64,000 nucleotides of DNA from positions 79,641 to 143,640 of the forward strand of contig JNVV01000033.1 in the NCBI GenBank assembly GCA_000733355.1. Reading direction: 5' to 3'. Under the pieces are notes generated by a model. That model made no database searches. It was not told the DNA's origin and saw nothing but the letters and a program-made list of their open reading frames with translations. This stretch comes from Falciphora oryzae (Eukaryota; Ascomycota; Sordariomycetes; Magnaporthales; Magnaporthaceae). Positions 10,443 to 21,285 of the stretch are shown here, piece after piece. Position numbers and translations under genes: made by a program. The stretch's first letter is position 1. Each line of letters begins with the position of its first letter.

Positions 10443-10963
10443 TACAGGCAATTGGGAGATCCTTTCACGTAACAAATCCCGTAATCCAAACTCTATTGGA
10501 TCTTGTAAGGTAAATAACAAAGGGAATCTCCGGACCAAGTAGTCCGGATCAGGAAAAGAGTGAATAGCCGCTCTCAAAGCGGCTCGTCGCTCTCAATAGC
10601 GACAATAGGAACGATAACGTGATAGGGTCCACCGGACTTGGCTTGCGGTGCGCGGGCAGAGCGGTAGGTGGTGCAATCAAAAAGCACAATAGCAGTAAAT
10701 AACCTCAACGGGCTATTCAGGTTGTGACTCAATGCGGGACAATAGGAACGCAGATTAAGGACTCTCTGCAGGCCGGGTCCAGGCTTTATAAAAAGCCTTC
10801 CTTTCGGCCCTTGAGAGGTCGGGCAACTTGATTTAGTAAACCTCGTTAATCTAAATCGTCCGCCTGTGTTGCCCTCTGTTTGCAACATCTCTACCTGCAG
10901 TATCTTTACCCGCTCTATTCGATCAGTCTTCTGTTAGTTAACCTCTCGATCGCTCTCGTCACC

Positions 10964-11449
10964 ATGGGCAACAAAAAGGGCAGCACCCAGTCTAGCGCGG
11001 TCGCTAAAAAGGCTCGGAAGCCTCGATCTGTCGCGCGCAGCGGTGGCAGATCCTCAAAGCGGCTCCAAGGCCTTGCCGCTGAGGCTTTCGATCTTGCGAT
11101 GGCCATTCCTGCACCTCCGGTCGCGCCTGCGCCCGCGGCTGCCGACGCCGCTGTTAATCAGTTCCTCGACCCGTTCGATGATAATTTCGATCTCGAGAAC
11201 GCCGATTTTGCGCCTGCTCCGTCGGACAAAAAGAAGAAGGCGGCCATCAAGATCGTCAGGCCTGCTGTTAGTGGCAAAACGGTTTCTGCACCGGGTCCGC
11301 GCGGTGGAAAGGGCGCCCTACGCGCTGTCCTTTGCCTGGGTTGCCTAAAGTCCGCTTTCGCCGGCAAGATGAAGGAGGGCGATGGTTGTCGGGATACAGT
11401 CCCGGTTAAAAAGCGTTGTTGGTTGTGCGCGTCGGGCCACACCTGTTAG
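10964..11449 (+). CDS. antisense accessory ORF of the copia element (Cys/His-rich)
   Basis: An intact 161-residue frame on the strand opposite gag-pol, between RNase H and the 3' LTR. The ATG at 10964 sits in CACCATGG, a near-perfect eukaryotic start context; the frame is also open 28 codons upstream. The N-terminus is basic (KKARKPRSVARSGGRSSKR), the middle Ala/Pro-rich and then acidic, and the C-terminus has a cluster C124, C127, C142, C152, C155, H159, C161 (CLGC and CWLCASGHTC), which could bind zinc. GC-rich with no nonsense codons, unlike the adjacent pol. Extra ORFs with Cys motifs are known in some fungal copia elements; the function here is unknown. It could be a nucleic-acid-binding accessory protein or a regulator transcribed from its own promoter in the 3' end. 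Confidence 0.55.
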   Translation: MGNKKGSTQSSAVAKKARKPRSVARSGGRSSKRLQGLAAEAFDLAMAIPAPPVAPAPAAADAAVNQFLDPFDDNFDLENADFAPAPSDKKKKAAIKIVRPAVSGKTVSAPGPRGGKGALRAVLCLGCLKSAFAGKMKEGDGCRDTVPVKKRCWLCASGHTC

Positions 11450-12045
11450 CCCATGTGAGCATTTCGATTTTCCTTTATTTTTTTTAAAGCTTATTTTAAC
11501 TATCCTCCAATCCTTCGATCGCGCTGCGTCCGGCGCTTAAATTTATAGTGGAATGGGGTCGCGATAACCGCGACAAAAAGGTAAATTTGTTCTCCCAATT
11601 TAATGCTTTAGGTACGCTTGCTAATGTATGTTCTGTAATTTTTAAACCCTTAACAAATAGCGTATTGCTACTAAATGCATGCTGTAGCTGGCGGCTAAGG
11701 ATAGAGAGGGTTAGAAGGATGCTAATGCCGACCTCTTGATGATGTCGCGATTAGAGCGGAAAGCGGCGGGCCGCGCGGCCGCTTTAAGAATGTACGAAGC
11801 TGCCTGGCTAAGGGATGGCAAAGATAACGAGGAGGAGGAGTAAAGGGGAGTTTAACGGGATATTTGGAAAAGTCTGGTTGTGAAATCGTTTGTTATTTCG
11901 GCATGGTCGTTTATTGCTTTTTTAATTTAAGCATTTTTGTTTTGTCGATTTTTGCGTTGTTTTTAGGGATTTTGGCGTTTTGGTACCATGGAAAACGATT
12001 TTATATGCATTCCTTAGCTTTTTTTTATTTGTAATCCCGCTTTAC
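11450..12045. other. AT-rich copia 3' untranslated segment
   Basis: Lies between the antisense ORF and the end of pol. No coding frame recognised; base composition shifts sharply to AT-rich at about 11460. Confidence 0.5.
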
Positions 12046-15000
12046 CTATTTTTCCATTTTTACGGTAGTTAAATTGCTGCTTATAAGGTCCTTTAAAGCC
12101 TTGTTTGGCAGCTTTTTTATTAAAGCGTCGGCCGGGTTATTTGCCCTTGCGATCCATTTAATCTCGTCGATCTCGCGCGCTTCGTAGGACTCGCGGAAAG
12201 CTATAATATCTATTATAAAGCGTTTTTCCGTAATAGTCCCAAGCTGAACAAAATATTGGTAAAGCGAAAAGCTATTGGTGCAAATAATCAATTTGCAGAG
12301 GGGGAAATCCAGCTTTTCACAAATCGTTGCGAGCGTTGTTTTTAGGACATAGCTAATATCGAAGCCGCTAACTATGCCGTAAATCTCGCTCGCTAAAACG
12401 CTCTTTATAACCTTTTTGCATTTTACGGAGCTCCAATGCAGGATGTTGCCGGTAACCCGGAAGCTGTTTTCCTGCTTTATAGCTCCTTCGTTGCTTAAAA
12501 CGATCACAAAGCCGATTTGTAAATTAAGGTCCTTGTTATTGGCGAAAAACCCGTCCATAAACATATACAAACTAGCTGTTTGCAAATTTAACTGCACGTA
12601 GTTTAAACCTTTATTTGCGTTATCGATTTGCCATTAGATCCTTTTGTTAAGCTTAAACACGTTTGTGTTTATAGGATTTTTGGCTTGTGCAGCTACAAAA
12701 TAGTCGAAAGCGGCTTTTGGCTAGCATATTAAACTTATATATGCCCCTCGTACGCGCTGTACGACGTACTGCTATTAGGTATCGTCTAATCCAACAGTTA
12801 CTAGCTCCAAACAATCTGCCTATCTTTTTTGCTACATAATAACAGCGTTTTGTCTAACTAAAATCTTGCACCCGTTAAAGTTGCCTTCGTTTCCGGGGTG
12901 CAGGATCGATTTCGGTTTCGCTTTAAACCCGGCTTCCTAAAGCGCTATTTCCTCCCTTTGCATAAACTCGGCATTGCCTAGGTTCAAAATGTCGTCGGTC
13001 TGCATACCAACTATTCCAAAGCTTTAGCCGATTTTTAAAACAAGCAAATACGGATCATACTCCGAAATGGAACAATCCAATCGTTTTTTATAGTGCCTCT
13101 AGTACGTAACGAACCAATGTAGCCCTGCCTCGGCCAATCCGTAAAGCGGTTTGATTAGTTGAAAGGCAGTGCCTTCCGGGTATCGGTATTCCAATTCCTT
13201 AGGGAAGCGCAAAATAACCTCCTTTTGTAGCTTTATCTTGGATTGGGTGTACGTTTGGCTAATATCTTTAATTATTAGCATAAAACCTCGCTTTTTAAAG
13301 GACGGGCTAAGCGCGAGGATTAAGCGTTAGCTGCATCGCATAATCGTTAGGGACTGGGTAAAAAAGCTTTTCTTTTCCCAATCGCTATATCCTTGCACCA
13401 CAAATCTTAACTTCTTATAAGGGATCGAGTTAATGCCTTTAACTTTTTTAATAAAGCGGGACCTAAAAACTTTCGCGCTGCCAATGCCGCTTAATCTAAT
13501 CGGTTTAATCACTCCGGCGGCGAGGAGTGCCTTAATTTCAAACTAATCGAACTCCTTAAATAGGCGTCCGGGAGCTTTAATTTTGCCCTCCTATCGGTAT
13601 TAAAGCGCTAGGCGTAGGGATTCCTTCTTTTTTGGGGCTAGGAATACCGTTGCTGTTTAGCGCGGGGGTCGTCCTCGTCGTTTAGGGGCTGGTGCCTCGG
13701 GTGCCGTTAGTGCTGGTACCTTTTAGGCAGGTGCCCTCCGTAATCTACCGGGCTTGGCGGGTGCGGGTACGGATACAACTTCGATTTCGGAAAGGGCTTC
13801 GCTATCGCTAAACGCGCTTACCGTCACCGTTTTCGTAATCTTTAGCGGTTTCCCTTTCCGTTTTGGTTCCGTTTGTAACGGATACTCGAACGGGGCTAGT
13901 TATTCTTCCGTATTTGCAATTTCCTGCTCCTGCACTTTATAGTATAGCTTGCAAACAATGTTCCGGAACGTTAAAAGGCCGTTAACAATCTCGATCGTCA
14001 CCTCGTTATCTGCTACCCAAAGGACTTTGTACGGTCCTTTCCACTCGCCGTCTTCCTTATGCACCAACACCTTTATTCCTAAAGCTAGCGCTTTAAGCAA
14101 CGTACTTTCCGTGCTCGGCCCGTTGCGTATATTTAGTGCGTCCTATACCTTACGTTTAGCGTGGAACTTTCGGAACTCACTTATAGCTTTAATAATCGCT
14201 ACCGCTTTTTAAACTTAGCTTTTCGTCGGAAAGGAGTTATTATTAATACGTAGCATAGCTCCGAAAACGAGCAGCGTAAGGATAAAGCCGTTAAAGCCTA
14301 CCGTATTATTCATAGCTTTAACAACTCCTTAAAGCACGGAATCGGGGTGCAAATCGGGGCACTCCTTCCGGATTATCTCGTAAGCTCGGCGGAATGGCCC
14401 GTAGTACCTTTCCACTTTGCCTATCAACCAATGCGCCTTTATTAGGACCTAGCTATAAGTAATCCCAAAAAGCTTTGCTTCCGTTTGGAATTCGCTCGCG
14501 GCGAAATTGGTACCTACGTCGTAGGATAGCACATTTAGGGGCCCCAAATAGGTATCCAACCAGCAGCGCTTAAAAGCTTCCCAAATCTCTTTTGCGCTTA
14601 TATCCTTCAAAAACGTTACGGCACTAAATGCTATGTTCGCATCGATTACATAAAGTACTAATTTGCTGTCCAATTGCATCACGTTAGCAACGACCTCGTA
14701 ATTAAAATCGAAATCGTTTTTAAGCGTAAATCGAAAACGCTATGGTGCGGGTGCCTTGATTTAACAATAATGGCACACGCGATTAATTATTTCTAAAGCG
14801 TTGCGATTAGCTTTATAGCCTGCCCGCTTTAAAACAATCCAAAGCTTTTTAACAGAAAAGTGGCTAAAGCGTTTATGCACGCGTCTAAGCTCAGCCTCCG
14901 TCAAAACGGCTGCTTTTACGCTTTCTGGTTCCGTTATAAACGATACGCCTGTTATTGCATAACTAACATCGTTAAGGAAAAACCAAAGGTGGCCGTAACG

Positions 15001-17391
15001 TCGTATAATTGGTACGCGCTTACCGAACTTAGTTACCAGCTCGTTGCGGGTATTATCGAAATAAACCCCGAGCGCGTCCATATCATCGATGCAAAAAAGG
15101 AACGGTGTAAGCGTAAGCACCACATAGAACGTAATAAAGCCTATCGGGGTCAAAAAGGTAATTTCTCCGACGTTAGAAATGGCTTTTCCTAATCCAAAAC
15201 GCACACGTCTTTTCTTTTTGCTAATATCCAGGTTAAAATTAGGCAGATGGCGTTATAGGGCTCGGAATTAGGTCGTTCTTGCAATTAAAACTTCTGCCGC
15301 TCCGGTATCTAAAATAATACCGTACCATTTATCAGTAGTTGTAAGCATATACTAAATAAGTACCTGCTTTACTAACGCGGTAGGTTCCCTTTTGGCTAAT
15401 CCTAAAGTTTCGGGATGCAATCGGTGCAAAAAGGCCTCGTTGGCGAGGTACGTTACTATAGCCGGTGTTATAAAATAAGTGCTCGCTAAATCAAACTCGT
15501 TATTTGTTATTTAATCGGAATCGTATTCGTCCGTAGCTTCCGTATCTTCCTCGTCGCTGCTGCCGGGCTTATAAGTTGCGAGGAATTAGATATATCCCTT
15601 CCTTAACTCTCTACGAGCTTTTTACCCTCGTTTCCACAACGCTCTAAATACTTTCTATTCCTAGGGCGTATAATCTTTAAAGCGGTAACCAGGCTTTCCG
15701 CAAATCCAGCACTCCAATTTGCGTTTTCATAATCTACTGGGACTATTGCCGGTACAGTTGCCTATCCGCTAATCGAAACGAGCAGCGTTTCCGAACCGGC
15801 GCTCTACGAAATAGATGCCTAAAGCGTTAACGTTCTTTTCCACTTGCATCGTGCTTTTAAATTGGGAAGCCAAAGCTTTAAAGGTCTTTTTTGGCTTAAA
15901 AAGAGCCATTTTAAACTCGGGAACTCCTTAAACTGCCCGGAAGGTGCTCGTTACAAACTGGTGGTCCTTTTAATATACCGAACCTAACGCTCGTTAACAG
16001 ATTTGTAGCTTGTCGAAAAAGGTTTGCAGGATCTCCATATTGGATTTTCCTGCGTTCTCGCTTTCAGAACGTACAATTTGGAAGGTAATCGAGCTCTAAT
16101 CCATATAGTACTGCTATCTGTTAACTTTAGTATCGAAGTGCTTTTAAAAGGCCAGGTATAATGCCCTAAAAATTTAGCCTCTACCTATCTTAAAGGTGAA
16201 ATACTAAGCGGCACGGCCTTAAAAAGTTAATAGGAATAGCGCATAGAGCTATAAAAGGGGTATTCCAAGCATTTCGCACGTATTTGTAAAAAATAGGACC
16301 TTATCGTTAAAAATATCGTATTATTCCCCGGTATAGCTGTAGGCTTTATCCTATGCCTGCTTAAATGCCTTTACTATGCTCGTATCGATTATAGCATTAG
16401 GTATTTCGATAGGTGGGAGCTTCCGGTAGTCCGATAATAGGGGAGGTGTTATCTCGTACCGGGCTGGGACCGGGGTCTCAAAGCGAGATCGTTAGCGCAA
16501 TGTTTCGTCCGTTGGCCGCGCTTGTTAGGCCTCGAAATAAACTTAGTGGTAGCGCCCTACTGCTTAAGTAGGCGCCGCGGTAGTCGTCGGCGGCTTTAAA
16601 AAGGAATTTCCGAAATTATTAAAATCTGCAAACCTTTTTTCCTTTAGTAGCAAAGGTGGCGGAGCTAACCACAAGTAGGTGTTTAGCCCTACCGGTCGGG
16701 GTGGCGGTGGGCTTATTAGTAGGCCTAATGGTAGGCCTGATAGTAGGCCTATCCCGTTTGGCGTCGAATTACCGCGATCCCGTTTAAGGGATCGTAAGCG
16801 CGTCGTTTCGCTTGTTAATCGCTTGCGAGTTAAAGAAAAGGGCGAAAGGGGCGAAGGGGGCGCTCGGGCCAAAGTTCCTACCTCGGGTTGCTTTTTAGCC
16901 GAGGCCTTTTTTATCGGCTTGTAATCATAAAAAGGGGGTTAACGTGTTCCCTCGATCGCCGCGTTCTATGCCTCTATCTCTGTAAAGAGTTTTGCGAAGC
17001 GGATGGTAACTTTAAGCGTTGCATGGCCTGGGAGGGTGATCCCTCGCTTGGCCAAAAAGGCTTTAAACGCTCGTGTGATCCGGATATCTAAATCTTCAAA
17101 ATATTGCTGGGTCCATCCCTTAAAGTCCTCGAGGTAGGCAGCAAATAGGTCTTCGCCTTCGTACAACCTATTCGCGATCATTATTTTAATAATCCAGGTA
17201 TTACGGCGCTCGTTGGATGCGTCGTTCGGTAAGCATCCTAGGGTAAAGTTCTGCTCGTCGTAAAACTGCAGGTCGCACACGGCAAAGGCAGTCTTCGGCA
17301 AACCGAAATCGACGAAGGCACTTAGGAGCTCCTGATCTAAAATCCCTTGCTCCCTGCGCTCGTCGTCGTCCGGGTTGGCTAATCCGGACAT
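12046..17391 (-). pseudogene. copia gag-pol polyprotein, one frame with many TAA/TAG stops
   Basis: Reading from ATG 17391, the open pieces starting at 16872, 15204, 14682, 14100, 13512, 13281 and 12597 are all in the same frame, so there is no net frameshift over 5346 nt. Domains: gag N-part (17391-16966), Pro-rich gag and capsid-like part (to about 15760), zinc-knuckle remnant CWICGKPGYRFKDY near 15690-15720, protease ILDTGAAEVLIA near 15300, GAG-pre-integrase His/Cys (HKRFSHFS to RVCHYC, about 14870-14760), integrase core (YVIDANIAF, DVGTNF), RT (KDISQTYTQSK, KPLYGLAEAG, QTDD near 13000) and RNase H (12597-12046). Stops occur mainly where the family has Gln (for example in the FxALQR and SQRLILAL blocks), as expected of C-to-T change at CpA. 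Dead as it stands. Confidence 0.88.
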
Positions 17392-17433
17392 ATTGTCGGG
17401 GTTGGCAAACAGTATTGCCCTGTGATCTTCTGG

Positions 17434-17678
17434 TCCAAAAGCCGCTCTAGCCTGCTAGCAAGTCGGGGCTCTCGGGGATCACGCAACGCCCTCCGCGAAA
17501 ATCGTCAAATCTCTCAACCAAAAGCCGCTCTAGCCTACTGGCAGGTCGGGGCTTCTAAGAGAGTCTTGCCGGTCTTCCTCAAATGCGCTACCGAGCGGGA
17601 GATTTGGGGTTTCCTGCTCCAAGTCCTTCAGAAAACCGCTCTGGCCTGCTGGCAGGTCGGGGCTTTCGAAAGAACCCT
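17434..17678 (-). repeat. three-copy repeat in the copia 5' leader
   Basis: Plus-strand blocks of about 40-50 bp containing CCGCTCTRGCCTNCTRGCARGTCGGGGCT begin near 17440, 17526 and 17636. They lie between the gag start (17391) and the 5' LTR (17721), that is in the untranslated leader, where packaging or dimerisation signals of retroelements reside. The role is unproven. Confidence 0.75.
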
Positions 17679-17720
17679 CTACCTTACTTATCTGTGTTGC
17701 CCTAAAGCAACACTAATCAG

Positions 17721-18023
17721 TGTTGGTAGGAGTATGTACTCCTGTGGGCTCGGAAATCTCCAAAACAAGGTGAACAATAATCCCTTATATCAAAGGAATC
17801 ATAATCTATTGTGCACGAAGAGGAAAGGAACCTATCTGCCAGAGAGGGAGCAGAAGGGAGGCTATATATATACACGATCCTGATCACCAAAGGGGCCTTC
17901 CCCTGCTCCCAGCCTCCGCAGGCTTGCGGGTCCTCGGATCCCGTGATCTCTAATCACGGGACCGGAGGATCCGACTCTCTCTGGGCTCTGCCGATTGCCT
18001 GCACAAGCCAGTGCAATCCAACA
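17721..18023 (-). repeat. copia 5' LTR
   Basis: 303 bp, begins TGTTGG and ends CCAACA; followed by target copy CCCCT at 18024-18028. Near-identical to 10121-10423 (298 of 303). Confidence 0.93.
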
Positions 18024-18960
18024 CCCCTATCGAATTCGTTAGCTTCCGGAGGTGGTTGGCAACCTTTTGGGCTTTTGCAACCCTGTGGTCGACGTGCGGG
18101 CCAAAATTAAGCCGTGGATCGAAAAGGACCCCTAACCACCGTAAAGCTCCTGTAGCTTGTTGTATGGTAAGGCCTTCCACTGTAACCGCTGGGGTTGTGG
18201 GATTTCTTTGCTTGGAAAAGTGCATAAGTTCGCACTTCCCCGGGCCGAAAGCCACTTTATTAGCCCTTCCCCAACGGAGGATTTCCGTTACCGTAGCCCC
18301 TGTTTTACGGGAGCACTCCTCCGGGGTGCCTCCCGTTACGCAAATGCCTATATCGTCCGCATATCCGTACTTGACCGCTTTTGCTTTGGGTAGGATTTCG
18401 GCCATATAAAGCATAAACAGGACCGGTGATGCCGGTGACCCTTGGGGTAGCCCGCAATCCGGGGAAAAAGGGGGAGCCGAAGCGTCTTCCAAACGCACAT
18501 TAACCACCCTGTTTCCTGCGAAGGATAATACCCATCGTACGAACGTTGGGTCCCACCCTTGGTCTAATAGCCTCCGGAGGAGCCTCCGGCGGAGTACGGC
18601 GTCGAAAGCCCCTTGTACGTCCATAGTAACGAGGGCGGCGGTTTTGCCCTTTTGGAAAGCCCGTTCCACCTCCTGGGCTACGCACGCCGTTAAGTCGGTG
18701 GCGGCCTTTTTGGGGGTAGCCCCAGCGTGTTGCGGGGCTATCAGCCCGTGCTGCAACGCGAGGGATGCCATCCGCGAAGCTACCAAACGCTTTAACCCCT
18801 TCCCTAAACACGGGAGCAGGGCTATCCGGCGGTAGGACTTCGGATCCGTTATATCCTTTTTATTCAGCTTTTTTAACATTACCACTTCCGCGGTGCGGAA
18901 GGGGCCCGGGTAGTGCCCGGCCTTAAGGCATGCTTCGAAAAGGGCCCTAACGTATTCCCC
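18024..18960 (-). pseudogene. LINE ORF2 reverse transcriptase
   Basis: A 311-codon open piece starts at 18885. The RT blocks are clear: PKSYRRIALLPCLGKGLKRL, ALVTMDVQGAFDAV (first catalytic Asp), CGLPQGSPASPVLFMLYM and YGYADDIGIC (YADD active site). The frame is cut at 18024 by the copia element and resumes at 10115. Upstream (18886-18960) TAG/TAA codons interrupt it. Confidence 0.85.
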
Positions 18961-20350
18961 TATTGCCGGCTATGCCGCTGTAAGCAGCTTAACCGATAGG
19001 GAGTTGACGCCCGGGGCCGTATTTGCCGTGCCTATAGTGCATTTCCGGCATTCCTCTAAGGGGACGTAGGGGTCCGACGGGAGTTGTGCGGTCCCTTGGG
19101 GGGCCCCTTGCTGCAACGGGTCCTTTTGTAGGTCATCCTCCGCCGTAAACCTATGGAGGATCTTGCGGCCCAATGCTTCCGCTTTATCCGCTGGGGCTAC
19201 TATAACCTCCCCGTTAATGTTTAACGGAGGAAGCCGTATAGCAGGTGCAAGTTTATGCCATTTTACATCTCGGTACAGCGCCTCCGGGGAATCGACTTCC
19301 TCCAGTACGTTTGTCCAGTGCTATCTTTTAGCCGCCCGGGCCGTTGTCTTTAAAACGTGGGCTTCGGCCGTAAAAAGCCCGCCGTTTGCTATGGCTTTTG
19401 CAAAATCCCGTTATGCGCTGGCGCATTTTTCATTCCACCACGGTTGGCCTTTTTTTTCGGCTTTAGGCCCCCGGCCGAAAGCAACTAACGCACCTTTTAG
19501 CAGGTTTATTAGTGCTTCGACCGCTCCATTTAAATAGCCTGCAGTATGCAAGTTTCCAAGTGGCGGCAAGCCGCCGGCACCGGTTGCTACCACGTTTGCG
19601 AACATTAAAAGTTTGTCGTCTGCCAAAGTAATTCGCCGGCAGTCGGGGACGGCGTTATTAGGGTTGGGGATTTCGATTTGTATTGTACGGTGATCCGAGT
19701 TGGTTGCTAACAAAGGGTCGATTTCTGCTGTCGCTAAGGGGGCGTTGGAAAAAGTAAAATCTAATACGCCTCCGTTGTTGTGCGTAGGTTGGCCTGGGTT
19801 GGTAAGTAAAAGGAGGTTGTAGGTATCTGCCCATTGGGCTAAATCCTGGCCCCTATTCCTATTACCCCTAACCGGGTCCTACCCCGGGGACCCTGCGTTA
19901 AAGTCCCCGGCTATAATGCATTTTGCCGTTGGGCACCATCGTAATAAAAGGTCCAACGAGGGTTCCGAAGGGTTCCCTGGAGGCCTATATACGTTAACGA
20001 AGGTGCACCCGGCAACGGTAAGCCAAAGGATATCCCGGGTGTTGCCTGCCGGCCGGTCCGCTACCGGCCGGAGCCCCGGGTCCTTTCGCACGTAGGTGAT
20101 TACTCTAGGTCTGGTTTGGTCGTCGTGCCAGCTATCTACCGGGGTAAATAGCTCGTACGACGGGTGGGTGCAAAGCATTAGCTTCCCTTTCCACGCGGTA
20201 GGGGGCTCCTGCATTAGCACCACGTCGATATTTTGGCTCCAAGATAGTTGTAGCAAAGTAGCCGCCGCCACCCAATCACGTCGAACGTTCGCTTGGGCGG
20301 CGGTTAGGGCGCGGCGGCGTTCGGGGCGAGGCCCCGGGCGCCGGGCCCTA
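18961..20350 (-). pseudogene. LINE ORF2 APE-type endonuclease and linker
   Basis: Pieces starting at 20271, 19713 and 19173 are in one frame with the RT. Endonuclease motifs are ANVRRDWVAAATLLQLSW near the start, DVVLMQEPPT (catalytic Glu), VNVYRPPGNP, CIIAGDFNA (Asp/Asn) and the terminal SDH motif (ATNSDHRTIQIEI, near 19700). Several in-frame stops make it inactive. Confidence 0.82.
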
Positions 20351-20377
20351 TTACCACGCGCTGGTTCCGTCCTCTAG

Positions 20378-20635
20378 TTGGCTGCTGGCTTAGCAATTAA
20401 ACTGCATAACCTACAACTGGAATATCCAACTGAAAAATACAAACAGTTATATTTAATGGTCTCTCCTTTACATCCATTTCCCGATAGTAAGTAATGCTGG
20501 TTAGGACTCCTAAACAAATATGTAATTATATAAGCTGTTTTTTTATCCCGGGTCCGCTTTGTTTATTTAGCTTACCTTCCGTTTTGTTACTGGCCGCCGT
20601 GCGTTTTTACGACCATCAACCTCTATCGATATGTT
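20378..20635. other. 5' flank of the LINE, nothing recognised
   Basis: AT-richer sequence without a recognisable gene. If the LINE had an ORF1 it would lie upstream of the endonuclease in this direction, but no gag-like motif is visible. Confidence 0.4.
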
Positions 20636-20880
20636 TTGGCAATCGGCATTTTCGAATATATCCATTTGCGAAACTCTGTGGACAGCATTACTAACAACCC
20701 GAGCCGGGAAACCGCACCCAACTACGTGGAGATCCAAACCGATATTAATATTTTCGATAAAGATAGCTTTTATAATTCCGCCGTTAACGTCGAACCCATT
20801 CGCACCCGCATTTATGCCTATTTGACGCGGGAAAAACGGAACTTTTATATTCCCAACGCCTTTTTTTATGCTAACGGTTG
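20636..20880 (+). pseudogene. unrecognised protein fragment
   Basis: An 80-residue open stretch with protein-like content (NYVEIQTDINIFD, IRTRIYAYLT, FYIPNAFFYANG) that ends where GC-rich repeat sequence begins at about 20885. It feels like part of a repeated fungal hypothetical family but I cannot name it. There is no credible ATG; it appears truncated at both ends. Confidence 0.3.
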
Positions 20881-21002
20881 CTATTGGAAGGGCAGCCAGA
20901 GGTCGCACGACAGGCAGAAGCACGGGCACGGGGAATCCCCAATGGCAAGGGACTCCGGGACTGAGAGGCCCCGCCTCTCTGACACGGAGGGTCCGGCAAT
21001 GC

Positions 21003-21066
21003 GGATCGCCGGTCACGCACGGAGATCGCGGGTCATGCACGGAGATCACCGGTCATGCACGGAGGC
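21003..21066 (+). repeat. 22-bp tandem repeat, about 3 copies
   Basis: The unit GATCRCSGGTCATGCACGGA and its variants repeat three times in a row. Confidence 0.8.
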
Positions 21067-21285
21067 GGTGCAAGTCACAAGTCAGGCCCGGCACCGGGAT
21101 CCAGCTTACACTGCCGCACTCCGCGGCCTCCGTGGCTGAGATATATCTATCTAGAGGGCTCGCACGAGGAGCCCTTCCGTTGTACTTAGAAGACAGACGA
21201 CTTTTGGATACACATTGAATACCAGAAGCCTTCTCACCCCAACCGGTTGATATCGATATCAGCGTGCCACGAACAGTTAAACTCA
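21067..21285. other. junction between transposon block and GC-rich sequence
   Basis: No gene recognised. Confidence 0.4.

Larger units (their letters stand above)
10121..18023 (-). mobile_element. Ty1/copia LTR retrotransposon, full length
   Basis: Two 303-bp LTRs (10121-10423, 17721-18023) begin TGTTGG and end CCAACA and differ at only 5 positions, all transitions. Target duplications CCCCT flank the element (10116-10120, 18024-18028). The internal gag-pol is on the minus strand in the copia order gag, zinc knuckle, protease, integrase, RT, RNase H, in one frame broken by TAA/TAG codons. A separate intact plus-strand ORF lies between RNase H and the 3' LTR. Inserted into LINE ORF2. Confidence 0.93.
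8152..20377 (-). mobile_element. Tad-like LINE retrotransposon split by two LTR elements
   Basis: Minus-strand ORF2 parts occur in the order endonuclease (about 20350-19400), reverse transcriptase (18885-18024), RT thumb and RNase H (10115-9163) and C-terminal Cys/His motif (8862-8425). Removing the copia element with one CCCCT target copy, and the solo LTR with one TTTGG copy, leaves all parts in one frame: the frame set at 20271 predicts codon starts that match 9927, 9450 and 8883. Many TAA/TAG codons interrupt it, so it is dead. An ORF1 (gag-like) is not visible, so the element is probably 5' truncated near 20377. The layout (APE endonuclease, RT, RNase H) fits the fungal Tad clade. Confidence 0.85.

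Noticed and set aside
12046..17391. Reassigned stop codons (TAA/TAG read as Gln) or RNA editing
   Set aside because: Intact host genes in the window use TAA/TAG/TGA normally as ends; RIP explains the pattern more simply. A-to-I editing would give Trp, not the Gln mostly expected.
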